A stretch of 64,000 bases of DNA from assembly GCA_009823395.1 (NCBI GenBank), contig CM020502.1:2599001-2663000 (forward strand). Reading direction: 5' to 3'. The notes beneath the pieces are model-generated. The model did no database searches, had not been told where the DNA came from, and saw only the letters and a list, made by a program, of their open reading frames with translations. Source of the DNA: Thamnaconus septentrionalis (lineage: Eukaryota > Chordata > Actinopteri > Tetraodontiformes > Monacanthidae). Below, in pieces: positions 50,879 through 63,300 of this stretch; the first letter of the stretch is position 1, and each line of letters starts with the position of its first letter. Both the position numbers and the translations under genes were made by a program.

Positions 50879-51279
50879 CGGCAGAGCGTTCCTGAACGCT
50901 GACTCAGCCGAACCGGAGACGACAGCCGACTGAAACGAACACACTGTCGCTCCCTGTTTGATTTTTTTTTTTTTGGGTCGTCATTTGTTGTTTTGCTTTT
51001 TCCTGTCTGAGAATAACTGCAAGAAAAATGACAGAAAAGCAACAGAGAGTGTTTTCTCACTTTGGCGTGAGATACATTGCCGACGACCTGGCGCGCGAGC
51101 ACGTTGTGCGAGCACGTGCATGCGTGGCCCCGAGGAGGCGGCTGCTCTCTCCTCTCTCTGGGCCGCGGAGGCCCGTCCAGTGCTGCAAGCGGCACTGTGA
51201 CGTGGCACTGAACTCGGACCAACGGCAGGTCCGAAAGCCCTTTAAGAGGTGGTACCGCTCCCGTGGAACAGACAGAGAC

Positions 51280-51409
51280 CCCTGCGCTGCCCTGCGCTGC
51301 CCTGCCCGTCCCTGCGCTGCCCTGCCCGTCCCTGCGCTGCCCTGCCCGGCCCTGTGCTGCCCTGCCCGGCCCTGTGCTGCCCTGCCCGGCCCTGCGCTGC
51401 CCGGCCCGT
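51280..51409 (+). repeat. GC-rich minisatellite, 20-bp unit
   Basis: About six copies of CCTGCGCTGCCCTGCCCGTC with C/G and C/T variants, itself a 10-bp dimer. Open frames with Ala/Pro/Cys repeats across it are artefacts. Confidence 0.95.
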
Positions 51410-51462
51410 GATCGATGACAAATCATCATCTGTTAATGCAGGGTGGACCTCGGCAGTGTGGG

Positions 51463-51464
<2 letters not shown>

Positions 51465-51522
<58 letters not shown>
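51465..51522 (+). repeat. (TG)n microsatellite
   Basis: About 29 TG units, 55 bp downstream of the GC minisatellite. Confidence 0.95.
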
Positions 51523-51524
<2 letters not shown>

Positions 51525-51849
51525 GGGAGGAAGAAGACAGGGGTAAGTTTCCAGTCAATCGAAAAAGAAAAACATGCTTGAAATCTTTGATTTCCGTCTT
51601 AAGTTGTTTTTGCATTTAGGAGCCTTTTTCGAAGCGACGCTTGTTAAAATGTTAAAGCGCTCTGCATCATAACGCAAGAATTTATTTCCCCCTGCGTCAT
51701 TGTTGCATAATTTGTTGGCTCAAACTGAGATTGTATTTAAAAGAAAATCAAAAATGAAAAAGTTCTGATAGGACGGACCTGCTATCGATATAATCAATAT
51801 ATATAATAATATAGCGATACATATATATTACCCTCTGTAACTATTCACC

Positions 51850-52125
51850 CCTGTGTGACAGAGAGCATTCTGGACATTTTCCCCTGCACCCAATGGCAAA
51901 TAATGCACTAAAGAAGTAAAACCTTGCTTATCTCTGCCTCGCACAATTTCACTGTCTTCTGCTCGTCTGCTTCGGTCGTTTGTTGTACATAGATTGATTG
52001 TTTATGTCACGACTGTATAGTTTTTTATTTGGACTGTTTTTTTTTTTTTTAGTGCTGCAACAGTGTAGTTTCCCAATTTGGGATCAATAAAGTACATCTC
52101 CCTAGCTATATATCTATCTATAAGA
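51850..52125 (+). mobile_element. 3' end of a truncated L2-like fish LINE
   Basis: The sequence ends with TTTCCCAATTTGGGATCAATAAAGTACATCT and then a short TATCTATC tail. A CCC-loop-GGG hairpin followed by GATCAATAAAGTA and a microsatellite is a typical 3' terminus of fish L2-type LINEs. The left boundary is uncertain. Confidence 0.5.
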
Positions 52126-52129
52126 GATT

Positions 52130-53940
52130 ACAAAGCTGTGTGGTATATGTATAAATTACAGAAAAATAAGGAGGCACTAAGGCAACATTTTCCCGCCCTT
52201 CCTCTCCGAGTTCTAAATTCCTCAGATGACTGTCTGAGATGGTCCTCGAGGTGGACAGTGCATTCTCAATTAGACCAACGACAAACTTTTCTAATAATGA
52301 ACCTGCCGAAAAACGACCCCGGGAGAACGAGTCTCGCGCTTTCCGTCAAAGTAGGACGACGGTCGTCCCAAAGCACCGGCCAACTTTAATGAGAGAAGAG
52401 CAACACGCACACACATGCACGCACACACACACACACACAGAAAAAGGAAGGCCAGCTGAGAAGCTGTCAAAGCGCTGCCTTTATGGGATTTATTGTCTGT
52501 TTAGCTGTTTTAGAAGCTGTTCAGAACTCTTCTGTGCAGCGGTCCTTCCCGTCTCTCCTCTCCTCCAACCTTTGCTCTGCCGTAGCAGGACTCCCTCCCT
52601 ATAGACAAGCCTGTGTTTTATTATTTATTTATTTTTTAGACGTGAGTGGCTTAATAATTACAGAGGAAACACATCAGAGCAGATCTTTATTTCCCCCCCT
52701 CGCTACTTTTTATATTTTCTGTTTATTTAAAAGAAAAAAAAGAAAAACATTTTTGGAAGTGTCGTCCATCTGAAAAGTTCTTTTTTCCCCGCGTGTCCAG
52801 TGTTAGGAAGATTATCAAAACTGTTTTTAGTTCAGCAAAAAAGAAAAACTGGTACAATTTGGGCCGATGGTTTCTGAAGAGGATGAATTTTAAAGTACAC
52901 TTTCAGAAAGTATGAAGTCTGAAGTCAGAATGTTTTATTCATGCAGAATTTCTTTAGTCTTGTAAAAATACAGGGGCACAGTGTATTTTTGCAGTTTGAC
53001 AGTTAAAATTTAATTTAGTCAGTGTTCTTACATCCTGCTTACCAGCATTCTTATTACGCTTTTGGCTAAACAAGACAGGAAAGTATATTCCATTTTTAAA
53101 AAAGTAAAAAATAATCCTGAGTAGTTAATAAAAATGTCTCTTTCATTATTTTATTAACAATAACTATTCTTGCTTATTTTACTTTATACTTTGTTTTTAG
53201 CCCAGAATGTATTTATTCTTTGTAAAAGACTGAAAAAAGTATTTTTTTTTTTTTAGCTTCCCACATTTCTTAGGCTCATCCTCTTCTTTGAAAAAAAGAA
53301 TGTAATTCTCTTTCATCATTAAATTTCACATTATTTACTTTGTGGATATATACACTCTTCCTACTTAATATTTTATTTATATCGTGTATTTTGAAAATAT
53401 GAACTTGCGCAGTGTGTCTGAATTTTTTGCTTTAAAACGAAGAAAAAAACATACGTGAAAATTTGCCTTTCGGTCCTATTCTGTCGATAATTTTGGGGCG
53501 TCGTGACTTTATTCACATTTTAAATATTCGAGAACCAAGCAAAGTAATTTTGCCCCTGGACCTGGTTTTCTGATATATTCATTTCATAAATTTCCTGGTA
53601 GCAGAAGTTGATTAAACAGGTTGTCTTTACAATGTGGCTTGCATTTCCCTTAAGTCTACTTGCAATCATTAGCAGATTATTATTCATCTATATCCCTATA
53701 ATACCTAAATATTATTAATAGTTATATATATTTATTGAATGCATTGCTTATCCAGTTTAAAAAGTCCAACAATGTCTTTATTTATTTTGTCTTTTAGATC
53801 ATTCTGCCAAAAAAAAAAGATGTTCTCTCTGTCGTGCTGTGTACTGTAAAGCAACTGAACTGTGTCAGTTTAGAAGAGAATTAAATCAAAATACAAGATC
53901 AAGTGAATTCTGACCGTCCTCAGGCACTCGGGGCTTTCTG
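52130..53940. other. AT-rich stretch without recognisable genes
   Basis: No credible exon, RNA gene or element was seen. Short CA and poly-T/poly-A tracts are present. Confidence 0.5.
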
Positions 53941-56900
53941 AGGTCGACCCTGCGACTCACTTTCAGCCCCACGGTGGCTGCAGGACTCCAGAACCGTCGC
54001 AACCTTTCTGCCCTGGCGTTCGTTCAAAACAGAAAAGTTTTACGTACGGCCACAAAAGGCGACGTCGACGACGCGGCGGCGGCGGCGGCGGCGGCGTCTC
54101 GCCATCGGCCGAGCGACTGCGTCACTCGGGCCGCCATGTTGTCTCCCTCCGTCCTCCATTTTGTGCTCCTGCCTCTCTCACTCCTCCCCGAGGCTCGGTG
54201 CATTTCTCCCCCCCCCCTCCTCACACTCTTTACAAAAGAGGGCAATTTTTTTTTAATTCTTTATTTCTATTTAATATAAATTATGACATGAATACAATCT
54301 GCGCCTTTTGAAAAAAAAACAAAAAACTAAATAAATAAATTACAAAAAACCAAAACCCGGAGTTCAAGTTCACATAAGGACTGAGGGTAAATTGAATGAA
54401 TGTGCGGCCTTCAGTCACCTGTTTCCGACGAGGCCTCCACCTCGGGGGTGGAGGGGGAGGGGGTGGCGGCGGGGGGCAGGGGGTGGTTTGTCCACGTAAT
54501 CAGCAGCCGCACGCCACATTAGCTTTTACGGCTTCCGCACCGCCTGCCTCGCGCGAGCGAGCTAGCAACCGCGACCTGTCGCTCCATAATGGCCGGCGGG
54601 GATCACGGAGGTTAATAGAGACTGATGTATGGGGGCCCCAGAGTGACATCCCAAAGGGGATGGCCCCTTAAGCCTTATTAGGCCTCCCGTGTTAGCGATC
54701 CTTACCTTTCAAAGCAAACAGCACGCTTCCCCCTCTTGCCGGCGCCCCCCGGGGGTGGGGGGTGGCGGGGGCTTGCCCCCGGCGCTAACACTTCTGACCC
54801 CGGGGTCGCGGCCTTTGTTCGGGAAAGCCTTTTAAAGGCTGACCTAAGAGGTCACGGCTGTAATGGAGAAGTGGCCGAGGCGCGTGGCTGGTGTCGAGGG
54901 GTGGGGCGGGGGGGCCCCTCGCTGCCTAGACCACCTTGTAGAGGGGGGCGGGGGGAGAGGGGGAGAGCCGGGCCGCGAGGCCCCGCCACCGCCGGAGCGC
55001 CGGCGGGGAAGGAAGGAAGCCAGCGAGAGTGCGCTAGCGCGCTCCCCCCCCCCCCAGTAGCTTGAACGTATGGACGGGCGGTGACTTATTGGGTGGGAGA
55101 GGCTCCGCCAGGGTCACAGCTGTGAGTTATTTCCAGGTCGGTCGAGGTCGGTCGCTGTAAATCAGCAGCCCGAGCCGCGGCCTTTAGAAGGCTGCGCACG
55201 GCAGGCACTCAGACCAGCGCACGTCCCTCCTCCAGTCAAGCAAGCGGCTCCTCTGTGACATTTCGTGGTATTGTTTAGTATTAGTAGTATTTAGTTTTCA
55301 GTCCAGATATCATTTGTTGTTTTTTTAATTGTGTTTAATGCAAAACTTATTTCTTTTGAAGCCGGATTGTTAGAGGGTTAAAAATATGCGCGTATATACT
55401 ACAGTACTATACTGAACATCATCGCTGATGTTTCGTGGTATTATTTACTATTGTTTTGAGTAGTGTTATCAGCAATATTTTTAATTGTGTTTAATTTCAA
55501 TTTCAATGCATTTAGTATAGCCCCTCGAAATGCAGCGTCTCGTTTTCAAGGAGGTCCCACACACAGACGTACATTACAAAGATACACAAAACGCACTGCT
55601 CTGCAACTTCCACAGCCCCCCCCCCACACCCCACCCCACCACATCACAGGCTCTCAAAATTATACCTTTACAGAACATATACGCACACATGCCAATCATA
55701 TATGCACACATAGCAATACAAATATGCATCACAATTAAACTCAAGGAGCAACAGAGGGCAGCTGTGGTTTTGAGAAAATAAATGAAGTGAATAAAGCAAG
55801 AAATTATATTCAAAACAACAACGGCTTGTTCTTAAATGAGAAAATAAATTGCTCTAAAGGTAAAAAAAATAAAAATAAAAGAGGTGATGGACTTTAAAGT
55901 GGATTGTAAATTGTTCCAGTCAGATAGGGCTTTGTACTTGAATGACCTGCAACCTATTTCCTTTATGGATTTTTGGGACTGTGAACAATGGATATACCAT
56001 ATGTCTAAGAGGATGTGGAGATGTATATTGTATCAGGAACTGTTTCAAGTATAGTGGAACAATAGAATGAGTACATTTAAAGTTTAATGCACAACTTATT
56101 TCTTTTTAACCCTCCAGATTGTTGGGCCCGTGTCGAGATCAAGGACGTTTTCCTTGATCTCGACAAAACTCAAAATTTGGTTGTGTTTAAAATTAAAAAT
56201 GATAGCTACTATTTTTTGCAATTGTATTCGGAAGAGCGCGTGTTTTTAAATTTCATCCGTTTATTTTAGCGGTTTATTCATGAGGATGTGAAAGTTCCAG
56301 AAGTTCCAGGCGTTTTTCCCCCCCACCCCCTCCAACACCACCACCACCACCACCACCACCACCATCAGTTAGCAAACCATAACTTTGAGTGAGACTTTCA
56401 GACCTTGACTGGTGTGTATTAGTTTGTATCAGTTTAGGTTTCATACATTGTGTTCCCTGCAGCGACACGGTCGACTGCTCGCTAGCGCGTCGCTCCGACC
56501 TCCGTTTTCTCGCCATCGGTCTACCTCCTCCTCCTCCTCTTCCTCCTCCATTATCCTCCGAAACCCGCTGCTTTCGCACGCAGACAGTAAAGGCGGTGAC
56601 AGTCCATAGTGGAGGCGTCGGACTCCGTTGGACTCTGGCAGCGTTGTAAAAATGCCGAGCGGCTGCTGATACCGGGAGGCCTACCGGGCGGCGGCCGCTG
56701 CTGCGGGTTACGCCGGGCCTTCCTGCGGAGGGTGGGGTGGAGGTGCCGGTGGTGGTGGTGGTGGTGGTGGTGGTGGCGGGGGCGTGGCAAGACAGAGGGC
56801 TGCAGCGTCGTCTGGAGCCTCGGCTGAACCTGCGCGTGTCCTCGTGCGAACCCTCGGCGGCGGCCGCTGCCAAGTTTCTTCTGGTCTTCCTTTTTTTTGA

Positions 56901-57043
56901 AGGGGGTTAAAACGCGACACTCAGGGCGAAGGTGCCATAGGCTCCGGGCAGGGGTCGGGGGGATTCTTCAGATTGCTGAAATAGCGCGTGTTTGTTTACA
57001 CTGTTGTAGAATTTACAACAGCGAACAGATCCCGGGCGGTGCC

Positions 57044-57077
57044 GATTGGCTCGCGAACGTGGCGAGATGTGACGTCA
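57044..57077. promoter_or_regulatory. CCAAT box plus CRE palindrome
   Basis: GATTGGCT (reverse CCAAT) lies 18 bp before a full TGACGTCA cAMP-response palindrome (57070-57077), with CpG-rich sequence around. This is a common proximal-promoter arrangement within 150 bp of a start site. Confidence 0.5.
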
Positions 57078-59534
57078 CGGGACTCGACCCGGCGGCTGTA
57101 GTTGCTGAGGAGCTCACTCATATCTGTTTTTTTTTTCCCCAAATGACCTGACCTGTCGAAATGTGTGCGTTTATTATCATTATTTTGTTCTGGATATGCG
57201 GTTGTTGTTGTTTTTGTTTTCGCTAACAATTCATGGCGGCAGAACAAATGGGGGGGGGGGCTCGACTTTTTATTTCGCCGAGCCGAGTTCGGCAAGTGCA
57301 CTCTCTCTCTCTCTCTCTCTCTCACTCACTCACTCTTGCTCTCTCGCTCTCCCTTCGTGCCTCTGCCTGTTGCTCTGCAAGGTGGAAGCAAGCAAGCGGG
57401 CATGTCAGCTTAAACCGCAGCGAACGTCTCCTCATGGCGCATGCATATTCAAGGGGCGTCCTCTTGGTTAAAAATAAAAGGAAAAACGAGCTAGCCGAGC
57501 TAACTGAGCTAACCGGGCTAACCAGGACTCCCCCGACGTCCATTTTTTTCATTTTTGAACCCTTTTTCTTTTGTCCAGCCGCTACCTCGATGAGAGTAAG
57601 TTTTTTTTTTCCTCTGCTGAGAGTTCTGGGTTCCTTTTTGGAAGGAGGGAGGGCAATGGCGTCAACAGGAGGAGAGGAAGTACTCTTCTCCTCTCCGTCG
57701 CCTCCGCTGCAAACGGCTCAGAGACATTGCGACACTTTGGTCGCGAAACAGCGGAGAAAGGGCGAAAGATTTCAGGGGGGCTGCTGGAAACCGGACGCAC
57801 GAGCAACGGGCTGAGTTCTGGGAGGTGTGGGGGGGTTGTAGTACATGAGACCAGTGGAAAGAGAAAGTCAGCAGGGGCGGTAGCCGGCCTGAAAAACGAA
57901 GAAAGAAGAAGAAAAAAAGAAGCAGCCTCAAATTAACATTAGCCGTTCAGAGCGGCGCTTGTTTATCGCTGCTGCGGGTGCTGCAGCATCGCTAGCGAGA
58001 GGACAAGAAAGGGTGGGGTGTGGTGGGGGCGTGGGGGTGTAGACTAGGCCGGACATGGATGTCGGGGGGACAGAGGGAGGAAGGGGGACGGAGGGGGAGG
58101 GCGGGGTCCGAGAGGGAGGGAAGAGGACGCTCGGGCCGAAAATCGTTGGCGAGGCGCATTTTCGCCGACGTCGCTAGCTGCACGCTAGCGCTGGGGGAGA
58201 AACGTGCGGTGGGGGTGCGGGGGGGTCGCGGCGCACACTGAAGGGCGGGGTAGGACAGACGGATGGACGGACGGACACGCCCGGTGCTTTTTTCCCCGGC
58301 CAAACGTCCCGATTTGTAGCGTTTGAACCCTTTTGAACCCGTTTGAACCCGTTGACCCCGACCGGGTTTGACTCCCGAAGAAACGTTTTTTTTTTGTTTT
58401 TTCTTCTAATTTCAAGTTTTTCCCCTCACGGCGGATGGGGTGGCGGGGGGGATGCGGGCGTCGGGAAAGGAAAAGGACGGGAGTGTGAATGGCTGAAGGT
58501 GAGACAAGTCGTCGTCCGCGGGATTCCTCTGCCGGTGACTCTTCCTCCTCCGGGGTTGGGGTGGGGTAGGGGGAGGGGGTAGAGTGCATTGTGCGTGCAT
58601 GCGCGTGCATGCGCACAACACCCCCCCCCTTCCCCCCGTCCTCCCGCCCTCTCTCCTTTGCGCGCGCGAGGGAGAAACGTGCGGCGGCGCTGCTGCGGCC
58701 GCTGCGCACGCACGCACTCTCCGGCACGTCCCTGTTTCATCGTCAGCTGAGCCCTCGCTCCTCCACTCACAGCTCTTCTCCTCCCTCCCTCCCTCCCTCC
58801 CTCCCTTCCCCTGTCTCTCTCTCTCTCTCTCTCCCCCAGCCTGGCTCCCGCTTCTTTCTCTCTCCTCCTCCTCCTTCTCTCGCTGGGTCCCGGCCACATG
58901 CGAGAGGACTGGGACGCTTGCAGCTCGTGTGTGTGTGTGTGTGTGTGTGTTTGAGGGGAGAGAGAGAGAGAGAGCGAGCGAGCGAGAGGGGAAAAACGCT
59001 CTGCTGCTATTTCCACAGGCGGGGCCGCCCCTTTTTGCTCGCCCGTGCCAAAAGAGGGAGGGATTTTTTACAACTCGCACTCTCCGGGATTTTAACCCTG
59101 TGGCTGCTCCTCGTCGTCGTCGCTGCCGCTGCCGCAGCAGCAGCAGCAGCCACTCAGGGCTCCTCCGCACCGCCGCCGCTGCAACAAGTGGCTCCGCCGG
59201 CTGCCTCACCTCCGACATCTGAACGGGATTTTTTTTATCCGCCCCCCACTTTGCCCCCACCCCCTCCAGCCATCCCCAGTCTTTCCAGGCGCTAATCACA
59301 TGAGTTCAGACACTTCTCGCTTCTTTCCGTCCGCGCCGAGAGTTAATCTGGACTCGCTGTGCGGCTGCACTGTGAGCTGCTGCTGCTTTATGTTTTGTTT
59401 TTGTTTTTTTTATATTTTTTTTCGGGGGGGGGGTTGCAGCCCCACTACGATGGGGCTGCAAGCGCTTTTTTTTCTTCCCCCCTCCTCAACCACGTGCTCC
59501 TTGATTGATCGCCATGCTTCCCCCTCTTCTTCCC

Positions 59535-59574
59535 CTCTTCTTCTTCTTCTTCTTCTTCTTCTTCTTCTTCTTCT
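59535..59574 (+). repeat. (TTC)n polypyrimidine tract
   Basis: About 13 TTC units, followed by (GGAA)n at about 59597-59620 and a (CT)n tract at 59843-59921. Confidence 0.95.
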
Positions 59575-59885
59575 CACGAGTCGACCTGCGGAGCTGGAAG
59601 GAAGGAAGGAAGGAAGGAAGGGAAGCTGCACTTTTTTTTCCTTTTTCCCCCCAATTCTACGAGCGGCGCTCCGCGACACGGTTGCAGTCGTCACTTGCGT
59701 GCGTTTCCTCGATTTTTCTCCTTTTTTTCCCCCTTTTTTGCATTTCATTTTTTCCTCTTCGCATTTTCCCTCCTCACTTATCTCCTTCGCCCCCCTCTTT
59801 CTTTCACCCTTTCCATCCTCCGAACCTCTCCCTCTTTTCGGGTCTCCTGCCCCACCCTCTCTCTCTCTCACTCTCTCTCTCTCTG

Positions 59886-59923
<38 letters not shown>

Positions 59924-61207
59924 CTGCTCCTCACGGCCAGCCTCTCCGCTGAAAGGGGAGCGGGAGGGCGGAGCGGCAGAGCAGCGGCTGGGGCTTTTTT
60001 TTTTTTTTTCCTTTTTTTCTGGGACAGGTGCCAATTCCAGACAAAAGACACAAAAAAGCCAAAAAAAAAAAAAAAAGACGGGAGCGAGATTCGTTGGCGA
60101 CAAAAAAAAAATGAGCGACGTGTTTTAAAGAGGCAGATTTTGCGGGTTTGTCGGCGTCGAAGCGGGTGGGGGGGGGTTAGTTTGCTCGCTCGCGCCGCAC
60201 CTCGCCACTTTTTTTGCGGGACTTTTTATTTTTTATTTTTTTTAAAAAACGCTGCCGAGCTCTTGAATCTTCCCTCCCTCCTCCTCCTCCTCCTCCTGCG
60301 CTGCTCCGTCCGTTGCTCCCCGTGAAGGCATTCGAGTTCCTAGCGGCAGGGCAGGAGACGGGAGGGAGGGAGGAAGGGATGGGTGGAGTCGGAAAAGGGG
60401 CGGGGGAGGAGGAGGAGGAGGAGGAGGCGGGGTCGGGTGGTGGGGGGAGTCGGTGGGTGGAGCCTCTCCTCTTTGCTCCGCTTCCCTCCCTCTCTGGCTC
60501 CCTCCCTCACCTCTGCATTATTCATATGCCCGGGCCGGGCTGCTGCGCTCTGACTGGCTGCCCGCCGCAGCAGAGTCGGGCCCGACGCTCGGCCACTCTT
60601 GTTTGCTAACATTCCTCATTCAGAGCCTCGTGAGCCGCCAGACGGGAGGAGCGCGCGGCGGCTCGGCGGGGGGAAAACCCACATGGCCCCCCGACGCTCA
60701 TTGTGGCGCGGGGCCGCTCGGCTGACAGCCGCGGAGGAGAGGAGGAGAAGAGAGGAGGAGAAGAGAGGGAAGAGGGAGAGAAGAGCCACGGTAGGCTGCT
60801 GCCTTTTTTTTTTCCCTTCCTCCTCCTTCTTCTTTTCTTTTTTGGGGGTGGTGGTGGTGGTGGTGGGGGGGGGGGGGGCGAGCGCCGCGCAGCGAGTTAG
60901 CCGCTTTAGCTTTATTAAAGAGGAGAAGAAGAAAGGTGGGAAACGAGGGAAGCGGGGAGTGAAGCCGCAGACGGATGGGGCGAAGGCGGATGGAGGCGCA
61001 CCGAGCAGACGGGGTCGGTGGGTCGGTGGGTCGGTGGGAAGGAAGGCAGGAAGGCCGGGCACTTTTTTTCTTCTTTTTTTTCTTTTTATTTGCAAAAGAA
61101 GGAGCGGGGGGAGCGTGAGTGGCTCTTCGGCCGGCCGAGTGCAGAGTCTGGATCCCAGCGCTGTCCTTCCTCCCTTCCACTGCCCAGACCAGACGATGTG
61201 GACTGGA

Positions 61208-61241
<34 letters not shown>
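61208..61241 (+). repeat. (CTG)n trinucleotide repeat
   Basis: About 11 uninterrupted CTG units. An ATG at 61196 opens a 21-codon frame (poly-Ala) ending at 61261; a second frame gives poly-Leu but has no ATG. It is probably within untranslated RNA, if transcribed at all. Confidence 0.9.
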
Positions 61242-61243
<2 letters not shown>

Positions 61244-61279
61244 CACCCACCAGGCAGCTGAAGCCACTGACCTCCCCGG

Positions 61280-61281
<2 letters not shown>

Positions 61282-61355
<74 letters not shown>

Positions 61356-61405
61356 CCAGTTGCCTCAAAGTCTCGGTGGGTAGGTCAGGGAGTGTGTGCG
61401 TGACT

Positions 61406-61462
<57 letters not shown>
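61282..61462 (+). repeat. Two long (TG)n microsatellites
   Basis: About 36 TG units at 61282-61354 and about 27 at 61409-61462, separated by a unique 55-bp spacer. Confidence 0.95.
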
Positions 61463-61466
<4 letters not shown>

Positions 61467-61988
61467 CGGGGCAGTGTGTGAGGCGTACGCGAGGCTTTTC
61501 ATTGGAGCATTAAAATTACAAGGAAAAGAAGAAGAAGGAGGAAAAAACGAGCCGCAGCAGCAGCAGCTACAGTTTCGCTTCTGGCTGAATTTTCCGGGGT
61601 CGGAGTCGGGATTTGGGGGGGGGCGGTGTTTTCCCGAATGACCCCCCCTCCCCTCCCCAGTTAAAGGAGGCTTAGCAGAGGCAAACCAGCGAGGACGAGG
61701 AGGAGGAGGAGGAAGAGGAGGAGGAGGTGGGGTTCGACTTTTTTTAATAATGTTTTTTGTAAGGTGAAGGCGCCGTGCTAGCCTGCTGCGGTGCAGCCGC
61801 GCGTCCCGGGGTCAAGCTTTTGCTTTTTGTGCGCGGGGAAGGAGGCATTTTTTTTCCTCTTCTCCTTCTTGTTCTTCTTCTTCTTTTTCTTCCTCCTTTC
61901 TGGAGGTAGCAGAGAGGGACGAGTGCCGTAATGTTGGGCTGAGGGCCAGGCGAGGCCTGCTGCACAAGGCCGAGCCCAACCACAACGC

Positions 61989-61989
61989 C

Positions 61990-62027
<38 letters not shown>
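61989..62027 (+). repeat. (CT)n microsatellite
   Basis: About 19 CT units. A similar tract lies at 62767-62796 and ends in CAG, mimicking a splice acceptor. Confidence 0.9.
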
Positions 62028-62028
<1 letters not shown>

Positions 62029-62762
62029 CGTCTGTCCCGCTCAACCCTGCGCTCCCCCCCACCCCCGCCCACCCAGTCTTTCTCTCTCCTACCGGGGTCA
62101 TGCTATCAGAAGGTACCGCTCGCTAGCAGCCCTCGTCTCGGCCAGCTTCGTTTCAGCCGGTCGGCCGGCCGGTCGCTCTCTCTCTCTCTCCCTCTGTCGC
62201 TCTCTCTCTTCTCTATCTCGCCCGGGTTGGTTGTTCACTTGAAAATGGGTCATCGCTGACACGTGGCCACACGTAGCGTTGGTGCGGTCCGGACGAGGGG
62301 TTACCGGGGGGGGGTTATCGCGGATGCGTCGATCGCGTCGCCCTCAGTAATTATTACGATTTGTAATTGGGAATTTTTTTTCTTTTTATTTTTTCTTTTT
62401 ACATTTTTCCGCATTGACGAAACAAAAAAAAGAGGAAAAAGCATCCCCGAAAGGCATCGGCGCTCTGCAGGAACTCCTTGGCGTTTGCTTTTTTGGAAAC
62501 TTCCTTTCAGAGAATCGCAACCTGAACATTGAACACGTTTTTGGGGTTTTGTTTTTTTTTTTAAATGTTTTTTTGGGAAGAGGGGACGGGGAATGGGGGT
62601 GCATTCAATCCATTCCATCGATGGCGCTCGTTGGGCGCTAAGCTAGCTCGCTTTTCGTCTGAGGGAAGTGATCGGCGCCGACAATACCCCAGTTTTTAGC
62701 GCGGCGCCACGCGGCATCGTTTCTATCCAAAATGTTGCTAAGCTAATCATGAAAATGTCACG

Positions 62763-62797
<35 letters not shown>

Positions 62798-63300
62798 GAA
62801 CAACCTGGGCTCGGTCAGCAGGTAGCGGCGGAGGCGGAGTGACTCATCCCCCCCCCACCTCCTCCCTCCGGATCGGCAAAACCACCACCTACGTTGGAAC
62901 GCGGAAAAAAAAAGTGCTCCCCGTCGTGGGCTTCGCCATCGTTGACGCTCCACCAGCCTCACAACCCCCATCCCTCCACCCCCGCACAAGGTGTGTCCAC
63001 ACCCCCCCTTTTTTTTCAAATAGAGAGAGACAGAGAGAGAGAGAGAGCCCCTCGCCCCGCCATGACGCTGTCGGCACGTCAGCGCATGAGGAAAGGGGGG
63101 CGCGTCACTGCCAAGCACCAATCAGATTCCAGGGAGTCTTCCAAAAAAGAAAAAAAAAACGATTTGCGTTCATTTATTTTTTATTTTGTTATTATTATTA
63201 TTATTTTTTTTCATCGGCGCATTTGTCTCGATTCCAGGTGAGGAGCGAATTTTTCACCCAGTCGGGCTTCTCGAAGTGTTGACTGGAAAGGGGTGCGTTT

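Larger units (their letters stand above)
53950..63300. promoter_or_regulatory. Long CpG-rich block, probable CpG-island promoter region of an unidentified transcript
   Basis: About 9 kb rich in CpG, G-runs and polypurine/polypyrimidine tracts, interrupted by an AT-rich part at 55250-56270. It contains (GGC)n at 54073-54097, an ATTGG plus TGACGTCA pair at 57045-57077, an ACCAATCAG at about 63117, and donor-like sites at 58505, 62113 and 63240. Long open frames here (up to 341 codons) consist of Leu/Ser/Pro/Phe or Arg/Glu runs and are not convincing. No coding exon could be joined, so the transcript, its strand and its identity stay open. In human, noncoding transcripts, including the let-7a-3/let-7b host, start on this side of WNT7B. 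Confidence 0.4.

Noticed and set aside
58412..59299. 295-codon open frame on the - strand
   Set aside because: Arg/Glu/Ser-rich low complexity from GA and CA repeats in the CpG block; no recognisable protein.
59300..60325. 341-codon open frame on the + strand
   Set aside because: It is built of Leu/Ser/Phe/Pro runs from CT- and T-rich tracts, has overlapping frames of similar length on both strands and contains no domain.
62757..62824. Acceptor-like CT tract ending CAG followed by a donor-like CAG/GTAG
   Set aside because: It would make a 23-nt exon without coding support; the CT tract is a microsatellite.
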